A stretch of 35,188 nt of DNA from NCBI GenBank assembly GCA_027021395.1, contig JALUUK010000541.1:1-35188 (forward strand), read 5' to 3'. Both the position numbers and the translations under genes were made by a program. How positions within the stretch are numbered: position 1 is the stretch's first letter; every line of letters starts with the position of its first letter. The notes beneath the pieces were generated by a model that saw only the letters and a program-made list of their open reading frames with translations, was not told where the DNA came from and made no database searches. The DNA is from Acidobacteriota bacterium (GTDB taxonomy: Bacteria; Acidobacteriota; Polarisedimenticolia; J045). Shown in pieces: positions 1-8,540 of this stretch.

Positions 1-1
1 T

Positions 2-1264
2 CCCGCCGTTCCGCTGCCGACCACCGAACTCAATACGATTCAAAACAACACTCGACAGTTCGCGGGTGCTCCGATCTCTCTCGATCTGGTCGATGCCGAC
101 ATCAAGCAGGTCTTCGGTATCTTTCATGAGATCTCCGGCCTGAACTTCGTGCTCGATCCGAACGTCACCGGCCAGGTGACGATCGTCGTCGACCAGATCC
201 CTTGGGATCAGGCGATGGATTTGGTGCTGAAGAACAACGGCCTAGGCATGGTTCTCGAAGGCAGCGTGGTGCGCGTCGCCCCCGTGGCGAAACTTGCGCA
301 GGAAGCAGCCGCTCGTAAGGCGCTCAACGATGCCAAGGAACTCGAGGATCCTCCCGTTACCATCACGCGAACGCTGTCCTACGCCAAGGCCAAGGAAGTG
401 CAGCGGGTCGTACGCCAGGCTCTGCTGAGTACGAAGGGCCGGGTGATCGAGGATGTGCGCACGAATACCTTGATCATTCGCGACGTGCCGATACGCATCG
501 ACGCGATCGATCGCTTGTTGACGACGCTCGATGCGGAAACGCCGCAAGTCATGATCGAAGCTCGTATCGTCGAAGTATCGCGCGACTTCGTTCACGATCT
601 CGGTGTTTCCTGGGGATTCACCGGCACGGCGAGTCCGGCTCTAGGGACCGAGACGAACTTGGATTTCCCGCATCGCGCTGCGGTCGCCTACGACCTCAAC
701 CTGCCGCGCAATCCGGCGGCCAACGCACTCGGCTTTTCCTTCGGAAACGTGCTCGATTCGTTCACCTTGGACATCACGCTCGATGCTCTAGAGACGGAAG
801 GCTACGCGAGGCGCTTGTCGTCGCCCAAGATCGCAACTCAGAACAACGAACCCGCAGAAATCGAGCAGGGAGTGCGCATTCCGGTCGTCAGCACCACGGC
901 AACCGAAATCGACGTCCGCTTCGTCTCCGCTTCACTGAGACTGAAAGTCGTTCCGCAGATCACCGCGGAAGGTACGGTCGTCTTGGAAATCGAAGTCGAA
1001 AACAACTCGCCGGATTTCGTCAACACCGTGGGCGATGTGCCGGCCATCAATACCCAGCGCGCGCAAACGAAGGTGCTCATCGCCGATGGTGGGACGACCG
1101 TCATCGCGGGAATCTTCACGGTCAACGAAGGGCGTTCTGAAGAAGGCGTGCCCTGGCTGCGCAATGTTCCGGGCCTCGGCTGGCTCTTCCGCTCGAAGAA
1201 CATTCAAACCCGCAACCGCGAACTCTTGATTTTCCTGACGCCGCGCATCATCAAGGCGTCCTGA
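2..1264 (+). CDS. pilQ: Type IV pilus secretin PilQ (5' end outside window)
   Basis: Outer-membrane secretin through which the pilus fibre leaves the cell. The ORF track begins at an internal GTG (149), but the frame is open back to base 2 and encodes a secretin N-domain stretch (ISLDLVDADIKQVFGIF), so the true start lies upstream of the window. Visible order: STN/N0-like domain, a Secretin_N repeat (about ORF-track residues 70-140, with TNTLIIRD), then the C-terminal secretin channel domain with VPxxNTQRAQT-type and VPGLGWLFR-type motifs and the typical ending ELLIFLTPRII. It sits upstream of accBC and the pil motor genes; in M. xanthus the pilQ gene likewise belongs to the pil cluster. GspD of a type II system is the alternative, but pilB/pilT/pilC/pilSR neighbours favour PilQ. 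The stop is followed four bases later by the next ORF. Confidence 0.92.
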   Translation, partial: PAVPLPTTELNTIQNNTRQFAGAPISLDLVDADIKQVFGIFHEISGLNFVLDPNVTGQVTIVVDQIPWDQAMDLVLKNNGLGMVLEGSVVRVAPVAKLAQEAAARKALNDAKELEDPPVTITRTLSYAKAKEVQRVVRQALLSTKGRVIEDVRTNTLIIRDVPIRIDAIDRLLTTLDAETPQVMIEARIVEVSRDFVHDLGVSWGFTGTASPALGTETNLDFPHRAAVAYDLNLPRNPAANALGFSFGNVLDSFTLDITLDALETEGYARRLSSPKIATQNNEPAEIEQGVRIPVVSTTATEIDVRFVSASLRLKVVPQITAEGTVVLEIEVENNSPDFVNTVGDVPAINTQRAQTKVLIADGGTTVIAGIFTVNEGRSEEGVPWLRNVPGLGWLFRSKNIQTRNRELLIFLTPRIIKAS

Positions 1265-1300
1265 TCGATGAACCTCATGAACGAGACACGGAGCACAATC

Positions 1301-1861
1301 ATGAAAGATGGAACACGACCGTTTTTCTATCTGGCGTTGTCGGTGATTCTTACGGCGCTGACAGCCGTGGGCTGCAACTCGAACATCGAGGATCCGCAGG
1401 AATCGCAGAATCAGGTCACCGTGGCCAGCGTGGTGCCGCTACAGGCCTGTGTCGACTACGACGGCGTGATGATGGATGTCGACGGCGACGGCACAGAGGA
1501 ACCGGTCTATTTCGGTGTGGCGCAGGACGTCAAACTGCAGTCGCGCATTCGGGGAAACACGGGAATCAACAAATTCTCCGACGTGATTTTCTCGAGCGTG
1601 ACGATTTCGTACGCTTTGAGCAGCGGCGTGAATCCGCCGGAACGCATTGAAGCGGTGACCATCACCGTGCCGGCCGACGGTTTCGCCACACAAGGCATCG
1701 AGACGGTGCTTGGGCGTGACGTCGTTCCTCCCGGCTTCTTCGGACCCGGGGTGACCGGTACGATCTATCTTCGCTTCCGGGGGGAGGACGCCCAGGGCCT
1801 ACCCGCGAGCGCGACGGGACAGATTCCCTTGGCCACCGCCTCGGTATGCGACACCATCTGA
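1301..1861 (+). CDS. Putative lipoprotein with Asp-rich calcium-loop-like motif
   Basis: Unrecognised small secreted protein, about 186 residues. The ORF track starts at 1268, but ATG 1301 has a GGAG eight bases upstream and begins a clean signal peptide (MKDGTRPFFYLALSV...) ending in a lipobox-like AVGC, so 1301 is preferred. Shortly after the Cys comes an Asp-rich segment, DVDGDGTEE, resembling the first half of an EF-hand or dockerin calcium loop. The remainder looks beta-rich with no family I can name. It follows pilQ directly and overlaps the next gene by 16 bases, so the genes are probably co-transcribed. A role as a pilotin or secretin accessory is possible from position only; nothing in the sequence proves it. 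Confidence 0.75.
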   Translation: MKDGTRPFFYLALSVILTALTAVGCNSNIEDPQESQNQVTVASVVPLQACVDYDGVMMDVDGDGTEEPVYFGVAQDVKLQSRIRGNTGINKFSDVIFSSVTISYALSSGVNPPERIEAVTITVPADGFATQGIETVLGRDVVPPGFFGPGVTGTIYLRFRGEDAQGLPASATGQIPLATASVCDTI

Positions 1862-2277
1862 TCAAGACCGACGAGCCCGTGCGCGGCGGTGACCTCAAAG
1901 CGCTACTGCAGGAGTGCTTTTCGACCTGTCCCGAGATCGACTTCGCTTGTCTCGTCGGCCGGGATGGTCTGTCGATCGCCGGCGCATTTTCCGAGGAAAC
2001 GGCTCCCGGTGGCGTCATCGGTAAGGAGGCGCTCGAGGCGGAGGCCGCGGCGCTCGGGACGGTGACAGCCTTTCTGCGGCTTTCGAGTCTCAAGTGCGAT
2101 GCCGGGGTTGGTGCCCTCGAAGAATGGTCTCTTAGGGGCTCAGAACGCCTCGTGGTGCTTCGTCCGGTGATGGCGGGAAATCTCTTCCTCGTACTCGGCG
2201 CAAAGGTCACCGCTTGGTCCGGACAACTGCGCTTTGCGGCCCGCGTCGCCGCCGGTCGAATTCAGCAAAGCCTCTGA
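1846..2277 (+). CDS. Roadblock/LC7 domain protein
   Basis: A 143-residue protein without signal peptide or membrane segment. The pattern LLQECFSTCPEIDFACLVGRDGLSIA is typical of the first helix-strand unit of Roadblock/LC7 domains, with a second strand-helix unit near the C terminus (LVVLRPVMAGNLFLVLGAK). Family members such as MglB regulate small Ras-like GTPases (MglA) that control pilus polarity in myxobacteria. No GTPase gene is visible in this window, so the partner is unknown. The ATG overlaps the stop region of the preceding lipoprotein gene by 16 bases, indicating translational coupling. Family assignment is fairly good by fold pattern; the link to pilus control is inference from the neighbourhood. 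Confidence 0.7.
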   Translation: MRHHLIKTDEPVRGGDLKALLQECFSTCPEIDFACLVGRDGLSIAGAFSEETAPGGVIGKEALEAEAAALGTVTAFLRLSSLKCDAGVGALEEWSLRGSERLVVLRPVMAGNLFLVLGAKVTAWSGQLRFAARVAAGRIQQSL

Positions 2278-2337
2278 CGCAAAGCTCCCGACAGCGTGGT
2301 AGCATGCCTGTCGCTTCGAGATGCGGAGGAGGACGGC

Positions 2338-2853
2338 GTGGACGCGCGAGAGCTGAAAGATTTACTCAGGTACGTCAAGAGCGCGCAGTTCGAAGAATTC
2401 GAACTAGAACTCGAGGGACTGCGACTGCGAGTGGTTCGTTCTCGACAGCCGGATGAGGCCGCGGCGGCTGCGCCGACCTATGCGCCGGTCCAGCCGTTGC
2501 AAGCCGCGCCGCCTCTGCTAGCGCACGCGCCGGTAGCCCAGGCGCCCGTCGCGCCACCCCCAAGTGCCGAAGCGAACACCGCCGAGGTCGCCGAGAACAA
2601 GAAAGACGACGGGCTCGTCGACCTGACCTCACCGATGGTGGGCACCTTCTATGCGGCGTCCAAGCCCGGCGCGCCGGCCTTCGTCAGTGTGGGGGATCGC
2701 ATCGAAGTGGGGCAAACGCTCTGCATCATCGAGGCCATGAAGCTGATGAACGAGTTCGATTCGGAGGTGGCCGGGACCATCGTCGAAGTCCTTCCCGAAA
2801 ATGGTCAGCCCGTAGAATTCGGAGAAGTCCTCTTCCGCATTCGTCCCAACTGA
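2338..2853 (+). CDS. accB: Acetyl-CoA carboxylase biotin carboxyl carrier protein AccB
   Basis: Carries the biotin on which AccC builds carboxybiotin for malonyl-CoA synthesis (first step of fatty acid synthesis, cytoplasm). The C-terminal biotinyl domain is clear, with the EAMKLMNE motif and biotinylated Lys at about residue 135, and the family ending GEVLFRI. The N-terminal helix ([22 protein letters not shown]) is the usual AccB dimerisation segment, followed by an Ala/Pro-rich linker. The ORF track starts at GTG 2296, but GTG 2338 has a strong GGAGGAGG five bases upstream and gives a normal AccB N terminus and a 171-residue protein. accC follows after 32 bases. The accBC pair beside pil genes is known in related genomes and looks like housekeeping synteny. 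Confidence 0.95.
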   Translation: MDARELKDLLRYVKSAQFEEFELELEGLRLRVVRSRQPDEAAAAAPTYAPVQPLQAAPPLLAHAPVAQAPVAPPPSAEANTAEVAENKKDDGLVDLTSPMVGTFYAASKPGAPAFVSVGDRIEVGQTLCIIEAMKLMNEFDSEVAGTIVEVLPENGQPVEFGEVLFRIRPN

Positions 2854-2885
2854 CCGCATTACGCCGAGTCTACAGAGCCGACGAC

Positions 2886-4262
2886 ATGTTCAAGAAGATC
2901 CTGATTGCCAACCGTGGAGAGATTGCTCTGAGAGTGATCTGGGCATGCCGGGAACTCGGCATTCGAACCGTGGCGATTCACAGCGATGTCGATCGCGATT
3001 CGTTGCACGTGCGGTTTGCCGATGAGGATATTTGCATCGGTCCGGCCAACAACGCCGACTCCTATCTCAACGTGACGGCGGTGCTTTCCGCCGCCGAGAT
3101 CACCGGGGCGGATGCGATCCATCCCGGCTACGGATTCTTGGCGGAAAACGCGCATTTTGCGGAGGTCTGCGCCGAATGTGGGATCACCTTCATCGGCCCG
3201 AGCCCGGATACGATCCGGCGAATGGGAGACAAGGCCGAGGCGCGCCGAACCATGCGCCTTGCGAACGTGCCGGTCGTCCCCGGTTCCGAAGGGTTGATCG
3301 AAAACCTCGACGAAGCCGCGGAAATGGCGGCGGCGATCGGCTATCCCGTGATCGTCAAGGCTTCGGCGGGTGGCGGAGGGCGCGGCATGCGCGTCGTGAA
3401 CGGCGCCGAGGAACTCGACGATGCCGTCGAGACGGCATCCTCCGAGGCAGCGGCCGCGTTCGGTAGTGGCGCGGTCTATCTCGAAAAGTACATCGTCAGG
3501 CCCCGGCACATCGAGTTTCAAGTTCTCGGCGATCGTCAGGGCCATTGCGTGCACCTCTTCGAGCGCGAATGTTCGATCCAGCGTCGCCACCAGAAGATCC
3601 TCGAAGAAGCCCCCTCGGTCGCGCTCGATGCCGAGCTGCGGGCGGAGATGGGTGCGGCGGCGGTGCGTGCCGCCGAAGTCGTGAACTACGAGGGCGCGGG
3701 GACGATCGAGTTCCTGCTCGACGAGGACCGTTCGTTCTACTTCATGGAGATGAACACGCGGATTCAGGTCGAGCACCCCGTCACCGAGAACATCACCGGG
3801 ATCGATCTGATCAAAGAACAGATTCGCATTGCCGCCGGTGAGCCGATTTCTTTCGCTCAGGAGGATCTGCGCATCCTCGGGCACAGCATCGAGGTGCGCA
3901 TCACCGCCGAGGACCCGTGGACTTTCGTTCCCTGTCCGGGAAAGATCGATATCTTTCACCCGCCGGGTGGTCCGGGCATCCGGGTCGATACGGCGGCCTA
4001 TGCCGGCTACACCGTACTGCCTCACTACGACTCGATGATCGGCAAGTTGATCGCACGGGCGCCTTCCCGGCCCGAGGCGATTTCGCGGATCAAGCGGGGC
4101 GTGGACCTCTTCGTCATAGAGGGGATTTCGTCGAACCTAGCCCTGCTGCAGGAAATCCTCGATGACCCCGATTTCGTCAACGGTGACCTCTCCACGGCCT
4201 TCATGGAGGAGTTTCTCGAGCGCCGCCGCCAAAGGCTCCGAGGCGAGGCGGCCCCCCGCTAG
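2886..4262 (+). CDS. accC: Acetyl-CoA carboxylase biotin carboxylase subunit AccC
   Basis: ATP-dependent carboxylation of the biotin on AccB using bicarbonate. The 458-residue length is normal for the family. It opens with the canonical [17 protein letters not shown] (pre-ATP-grasp domain), has GVxFIGP-like and [10 protein letters not shown] motifs, the glycine-rich ATP-grasp loop GGGGRGMR near residue 163, the [10 protein letters not shown] segment and the active-site stretch [15 protein letters not shown], and ends with a standard C-terminal domain. It follows accB by 32 bases and is probably co-transcribed. No truncation or unusual residue is seen. AccA and AccD are not in the window. Confidence 0.97.
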   Translation: MFKKILIANRGEIALRVIWACRELGIRTVAIHSDVDRDSLHVRFADEDICIGPANNADSYLNVTAVLSAAEITGADAIHPGYGFLAENAHFAEVCAECGITFIGPSPDTIRRMGDKAEARRTMRLANVPVVPGSEGLIENLDEAAEMAAAIGYPVIVKASAGGGGRGMRVVNGAEELDDAVETASSEAAAAFGSGAVYLEKYIVRPRHIEFQVLGDRQGHCVHLFERECSIQRRHQKILEEAPSVALDAELRAEMGAAAVRAAEVVNYEGAGTIEFLLDEDRSFYFMEMNTRIQVEHPVTENITGIDLIKEQIRIAAGEPISFAQEDLRILGHSIEVRITAEDPWTFVPCPGKIDIFHPPGGPGIRVDTAAYAGYTVLPHYDSMIGKLIARAPSRPEAISRIKRGVDLFVIEGISSNLALLQEILDDPDFVNGDLSTAFMEEFLERRRQRLRGEAAPR

Positions 4263-4384
4263 GAGCGCTTTCTCCCGCCCCCAAGGGCCTTCTCGCCTTC
4301 GGGGAATCCCCGATTCGCAACATTCCTCCTTCTCTCGGCCTTGACCAGCATCGTGCCGGCCACCAATTTTGACCACGGAGGTCC

Positions 4385-4406
4385 CCGGTGCGGCGATTCG
4401 CACCGG
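4385..4406 (+). promoter_or_regulatory. Perfect hairpin in the pilB leader
   Basis: CCGGTGCG and CGCACCGG form an 8-bp perfect inverted repeat with the 6-base loop GCGATT, ending 18 bases before the preferred pilB ATG (4425). There is no T-run, so it is not an intrinsic terminator. It would structure the 5' leader just ahead of the GAGG ribosome site. Function is unknown. The whole accC-pilB gap (4263-4424) holds no other gene; a TTGACC hexamer at 4341 lacks a convincing -10. Confidence 0.5.
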
Positions 4407-4424
4407 CGGATGAGGACTGTGCGC

Positions 4425-6155
4425 ATGACCGATCGCATCGGAGAACTGCTGCTCACCGAAGGCCTGATCTCTGAGGAGTCGCTTCAAGAGGCCCTCGAGC
4501 GTCAGCGCGCCGAGGGGGGCAAGCTGGGCTATCACCTCGTGCATCTCGGCTCGGTCAGCGAGGAAGACCTAGTCCACCTGCTTTCCGAGCAGTATGGGAT
4601 TCCTGCCATCGATCTTCGCAGTCTCTACCCCCACATCGATCGCGTACTGCTCGAAACCATTCCCGAAGATCTCGCCACGCGCTATCACGTTTTTCCCGTT
4701 CATCGCACCGGCAACGTCTTGACCTTGGCGATGTCCGATCCAACCAACGTGGTCGCGCTCGACGACATCCGCTTCAGGACGGGCTGTGAAGTGGAACCGG
4801 TTCTCGCCAGCGAGTTCGCCATCCAGGAGGGGATCGAGCATTCCTACGAGGAAAAACGACTCGATCTCGCCGAGTTTGAAGACGAACTGACGGATACGGC
4901 GTCGGTCGATGAAGACGAAGACCTCGAAGTGTTGGCGGACGAAGACGAGATCGACGCCTCCAACCTCGAAGCCCTCTCGGCGGATGCCCCCGTGGTGCGC
5001 ATCGTCAACCGGATCCTGGTCGATGCCATCCGCAAGGGAACGTCGGATATTCACATCGAGACCTACGAAAAGGATTTCCGGGTTCGTCTGAGAATCGACG
5101 GCGTGCTCTACGAATACATGAACCCGCCGATGAAGCTGAGGGACGCCATCATTTCGCGTCTCAAGATCATGGCCAAGTTGGATATCGCTGAACGCAGACT
5201 ACCGCAAGACGGGCGGATCAAGATCAAGATGCGCCTGGACGACCGGACACGCGAGATGGACTACCGTGTGTCCAGCGTGCCGACGCTGCACGGCGAGAAA
5301 GTCGTACTTCGTTTGCTCGACAAAGAGAACCTCTGTCTCGATCTGACGAAACTGGGTTTCGAAGCCGGTACGCTGCAGGCCATTGAAGAGAATATCTCGA
5401 AGCCTTGGGGCATGGTTCTGGTGACCGGGCCCACCGGCTCGGGGAAGACGAACACTCTCTACTCTTCCATCTCGAAGGTCAACTCGCCGGAAACGAACAT
5501 CATGACGGCCGAAGATCCTGTGGAGTTCAATCTTCACGGCATCAATCAGGTGCAGACCAAGGAGGCTATCGGACTGACCTTCGCAGAGGCGCTTCGTTCG
5601 TTCTTACGCCAAGATCCGGACATCATCCTGATCGGAGAGATTCGTGATTTCGAGACCGCGGAGATCGCGATCAAGGCCGCATTGACCGGCCACCTCGTGC
5701 TATCGACCCTGCATACGAATGATGCTCCGTCCACGATCAACCGCCTGATGAACATGGGAATCGAGCCTTTTCTCGTCTCGTCGTCCGTGAACCTGATATG
5801 TGCGCAGCGCCTGGTGCGCAGGGTCTGCACGGAGTGCAAGGAAGAGGTCGAAATATCACCGAAGGCCCTGGTGGACATCGGCTATTCGCCCGAAGAAGCC
5901 GAGACCGTCAAGCCCATGAAGGGGCGCGGTTGTGCCAACTGCAACAGCAGCGGCTACAAGGGACGCGTCGGGCTCTTCGAAGTGATGGAAATATCCGAGG
6001 AAATCCGCGAAATGATTCTCACGGGCTGCTCGACGCTCGAACTCAAGAGGCAAGCGGTGGAAGAGGGCATGATCACCCTGCGCCGAGCCGGGCTTTTGAA
6101 GATTCAAGGCGGTCACACCACGATCGAAGAGGTGGTTCGAGAGACGGTTTTCTAA
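4425..6155 (+). CDS. pilB: Type IV pilus extension ATPase PilB
   Basis: Hexameric cytoplasmic ATPase that powers pilus assembly at the PilC platform. The N-terminal MshEN-type domain (DRIGELLLTEGLISEESLQ...) is followed by the linker and the GspE-type ATPase core with Walker A GPTGSGKT (about residues 335-342), Asp box, and Walker B DPDIILIGEIRD. The His box STLHTNDAP and the C-terminal tetracysteine zinc site (CTEC ... CANC) that separates PilB/GspE from PilT are also present. The ORF track begins at TTG 4341; ATG 4425 gives the usual MTDRIGELL start, with GAGG nine bases upstream, and 576 residues, close to family length. ATG 4410 is an alternative. pilT follows after a 24-base gap. Confidence 0.96.
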   Translation: MTDRIGELLLTEGLISEESLQEALERQRAEGGKLGYHLVHLGSVSEEDLVHLLSEQYGIPAIDLRSLYPHIDRVLLETIPEDLATRYHVFPVHRTGNVLTLAMSDPTNVVALDDIRFRTGCEVEPVLASEFAIQEGIEHSYEEKRLDLAEFEDELTDTASVDEDEDLEVLADEDEIDASNLEALSADAPVVRIVNRILVDAIRKGTSDIHIETYEKDFRVRLRIDGVLYEYMNPPMKLRDAIISRLKIMAKLDIAERRLPQDGRIKIKMRLDDRTREMDYRVSSVPTLHGEKVVLRLLDKENLCLDLTKLGFEAGTLQAIEENISKPWGMVLVTGPTGSGKTNTLYSSISKVNSPETNIMTAEDPVEFNLHGINQVQTKEAIGLTFAEALRSFLRQDPDIILIGEIRDFETAEIAIKAALTGHLVLSTLHTNDAPSTINRLMNMGIEPFLVSSSVNLICAQRLVRRVCTECKEEVEISPKALVDIGYSPEEAETVKPMKGRGCANCNSSGYKGRVGLFEVMEISEEIREMILTGCSTLELKRQAVEEGMITLRRAGLLKIQGGHTTIEEVVRETVF

Positions 6156-6179
6156 GCGGGGACCGAACCCCGGGGAGCG

Positions 6180-7298
6180 ATGCCTGTGTCCGTGACACTG
6201 CACCAACTGCTCAAGGCCATGATCGAGTGTGGAGGAAGCGACCTTCACATCACGACAAACTCTTCGCCGCAGGTGCGGATGGATGGGATGTTGGTGCCCC
6301 TACAGAGTCCGCCGCTGACCGCGCCGGAGACCAAGGCATTGGTCTATTCCGCCCTGACCGATCAGCAGAAGCATCGCTTCGAAGAAGACATGGAACTCGA
6401 CTTTTCGTTCGGGATCAAGGGGCTCGCTCGCTTTCGAGCAAACGTCTTTTCGCAGCGCGGAGCGGTCGCCGCAGCCTTCCGGACCATCCCTTGGGAAATC
6501 AAGTCCTTCGCCGATCTCGGGCTGCCGGATGTGATTGCTTCGCTCGCCGATAGGCCACGTGGATTGGTCTTGGTGACGGGGCCCACAGGATCCGGAAAGA
6601 GCACCACGCTCGCTGCCATGCTCGACAAGATCAACAACGAGAGACAGGCTCATATCGTTACGATCGAGGATCCCATCGAATATCTGCATTCGCACAAGCG
6701 CTGCATCGTCAACCAGCGGGAACTCAACTCCGATACGCGCTCATTTCCGAACGCACTGCGCTCGGTCCTGCGGCAGGATCCCGATGTGGTTCTGATCGGT
6801 GAAATGCGCGACCTCGAGACGATCGAGTGTGCGCTGCGCGTTGCGGAGACGGGACATCTGACCTTTGCCACGTTGCATACGAATTCGGCGTCTCAGACCA
6901 TCAACCGCATCATCGACGTGTTTCCCGCCAATCAGCAGGGGCAGGTGCGGGCCCAACTTTCGTTGGTGCTCGAGGGAATCTTGTGTCAGACGCTCCTTCC
7001 GCGTGCATCGGGCAAGGGACGTGCGCTCGCGATGGAGATCCTCGTTCCCAATTCCGCGATTCGGAATCTGATTCGTGAGGACAAGGTGCATCAGATCTAT
7101 TCGATGATGCAGACCGGTCAGGCGAAGTTCGGAATGCAGACGTTCAATCAATCCCTCGCCACGCTTTACTTCCGGCGTCAGATTGCGCTGCAGACCGCCC
7201 TGTCGATTTCGAGCCTCCCGGATGAGCTTCAAGAAATGATCAATCGTGGCGCAGGCACGTTGGGCGGAGGCATGACGTCTCCGGCCGGTAGGCGCTGA
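6180..7298 (+). CDS. pilT: Type IV pilus retraction ATPase PilT
   Basis: Hexameric ATPase that drives pilus disassembly, giving twitching or social motility. The N-terminal PAS-like domain (LHQLLKAMIECGGSDLHI) leads to Walker A GPTGSGKST (about residues 134-142). Next come Walker B DPDVVLIGEMRD, the His box FATLHTNSA and the PilT-specific AIRNLIRE motif needed for retraction. The PilB zinc cysteines are absent, as expected. At 372 residues it is slightly longer than typical PilT (about 345) because of a Gly-rich tail. The ATG at 6180 lies only two bases after GGAG; GTG 6186 (MSVTLHQLL) sits eight bases away and may be the real start. pilC follows by 16 bases. Confidence 0.96.
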   Translation: MPVSVTLHQLLKAMIECGGSDLHITTNSSPQVRMDGMLVPLQSPPLTAPETKALVYSALTDQQKHRFEEDMELDFSFGIKGLARFRANVFSQRGAVAAAFRTIPWEIKSFADLGLPDVIASLADRPRGLVLVTGPTGSGKSTTLAAMLDKINNERQAHIVTIEDPIEYLHSHKRCIVNQRELNSDTRSFPNALRSVLRQDPDVVLIGEMRDLETIECALRVAETGHLTFATLHTNSASQTINRIIDVFPANQQGQVRAQLSLVLEGILCQTLLPRASGKGRALAMEILVPNSAIRNLIREDKVHQIYSMMQTGQAKFGMQTFNQSLATLYFRRQIALQTALSISSLPDELQEMINRGAGTLGGGMTSPAGRR

Positions 7299-7314
7299 GG
7301 CCACAGGAGAGACC

Positions 7315-8517
7315 ATGAGTACGTTTGCTTGGAAAGGGCGTTCGCGCAGCGGAGAGAGCCGTGACGGCACACTCGAGGCCAGCAATCGGGAAGAGGCGGT
7401 AGCGGCGCTGCGTCGCCAAGGCATCGTCGTTTCCTCGATTTCCGAGAAGGGGAAGGAAATTGCGCTTCCCAAACTCGGCGGGAGCGTGAGCAAGAAGGAA
7501 ATCGCCGTCTTTACACGTCAGTTCTCGGTGATGATCGACGCCGGTCTGCCGTTGGTGCAGTGCTTGGAGATCCTGTCTTCACAGGCCACCAACCGCGTCA
7601 TGCAGCAGGTCCTCGTCGATGTGCGCACGAGTGTCGAGGGTGGTTCCACCCTCGCGGATGCGATGCGCAAACATCCGAAGATCTTCGACGACCTCTACTG
7701 CAACATGGTGGCCGCGGGGGAGTCGGGAGGAATTCTCGATACGATCTTGCAGCGGCTTTCGCTCTACATCGAAAAGATCGTCAAACTGCGCTCGGCGATA
7801 CGCGGGGCGATGATCTACCCCGTGGCGGTGATGGGTATCGCGGTGGTCGTGGTGTGGATCATCTTGACATGGGTGATCCCGGTCTTCGGCGACCTCTTCA
7901 CCGGCCTTGGTGCTGAATTGCCGCTGCCGACGCGGATCACCATCGGGCTTTCGCACTTTCTGCAACGCTGGTGGTGGCTGATCTTGATGGGTGTCGTCGG
8001 GTCGGTCATTGGACTATTCCAATACCACAAGACTCAAAAAGGCAAGCGGGTGATCGACCGGCTTCTGCTGAAGATTCCGGTGATGGGCATCTTGCTGAAG
8101 AAGGTCGCCGTTGCGCGTTTCTGCCGCACGCTGGCTACACTGACGTCCTCGGGCGTGCCGATTCTCGACGGACTCGACATCACGGCGCGGACATCAGGCA
8201 ACGCCATCGTCGAAGATGCAATCATCAACGTGCGCAAAGAGGTCGAGCAGGGACGAACCATCTCTGAGCCGTTGGGCGAGACGGGTGTCTTTCCATCGAT
8301 GGTCGTTCAGATGATGGCAGTCGGTGAACAAACCGGTGCTCTCGATACGATGCTGTCCAAGATCGCCGACTTCTATGAAGACGAGGTCGATGAGGCGACA
8401 CAGAACCTTCTGGCGATGCTCGAGCCGGTGATGATCTCTTTCCTCGGTGTCATCATCGGTGGAATCGTCATTTCGATGTATCTACCGATGTTCAGCCTGA
8501 TCTCCAAGATCGGTTAG
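7315..8517 (+). CDS. pilC: Type IV pilus inner-membrane platform protein PilC
   Basis: Polytopic inner-membrane protein (GspF family) that couples PilB and PilT to the growing fibre. At 400 residues it is the normal family length. It shows the N-terminal FxWxG-type segment and two tandem T2SSF cytoplasmic domains, the first opening FTRQFSVMIDAGLPLVQCLE and the second FCRTLATLTSSGVPILDGLD. Three hydrophobic spans are visible, around VMGIAVVVVWIILTWVIPV, WWWLILMGVVGSVIGLF, and the C-terminal VMISFLGVIIGGIVISMYLPMF. ATG 7315 is preceded by AGGAGAG. It lies between pilT and pilS in one apparent operon. Confidence 0.96.
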   Translation: MSTFAWKGRSRSGESRDGTLEASNREEAVAALRRQGIVVSSISEKGKEIALPKLGGSVSKKEIAVFTRQFSVMIDAGLPLVQCLEILSSQATNRVMQQVLVDVRTSVEGGSTLADAMRKHPKIFDDLYCNMVAAGESGGILDTILQRLSLYIEKIVKLRSAIRGAMIYPVAVMGIAVVVVWIILTWVIPVFGDLFTGLGAELPLPTRITIGLSHFLQRWWWLILMGVVGSVIGLFQYHKTQKGKRVIDRLLLKIPVMGILLKKVAVARFCRTLATLTSSGVPILDGLDITARTSGNAIVEDAIINVRKEVEQGRTISEPLGETGVFPSMVVQMMAVGEQTGALDTMLSKIADFYEDEVDEATQNLLAMLEPVMISFLGVIIGGIVISMYLPMFSLISKIG

Positions 8518-8540
8518 AGCCGGTTGCTCGAGACGAGGCG

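Noticed and set aside
2859-4025. 388-residue minus-strand ORF opposite accC
   Set aside because: Antisense shadow of a clear accC gene, with no recognisable domain or ribosome site.
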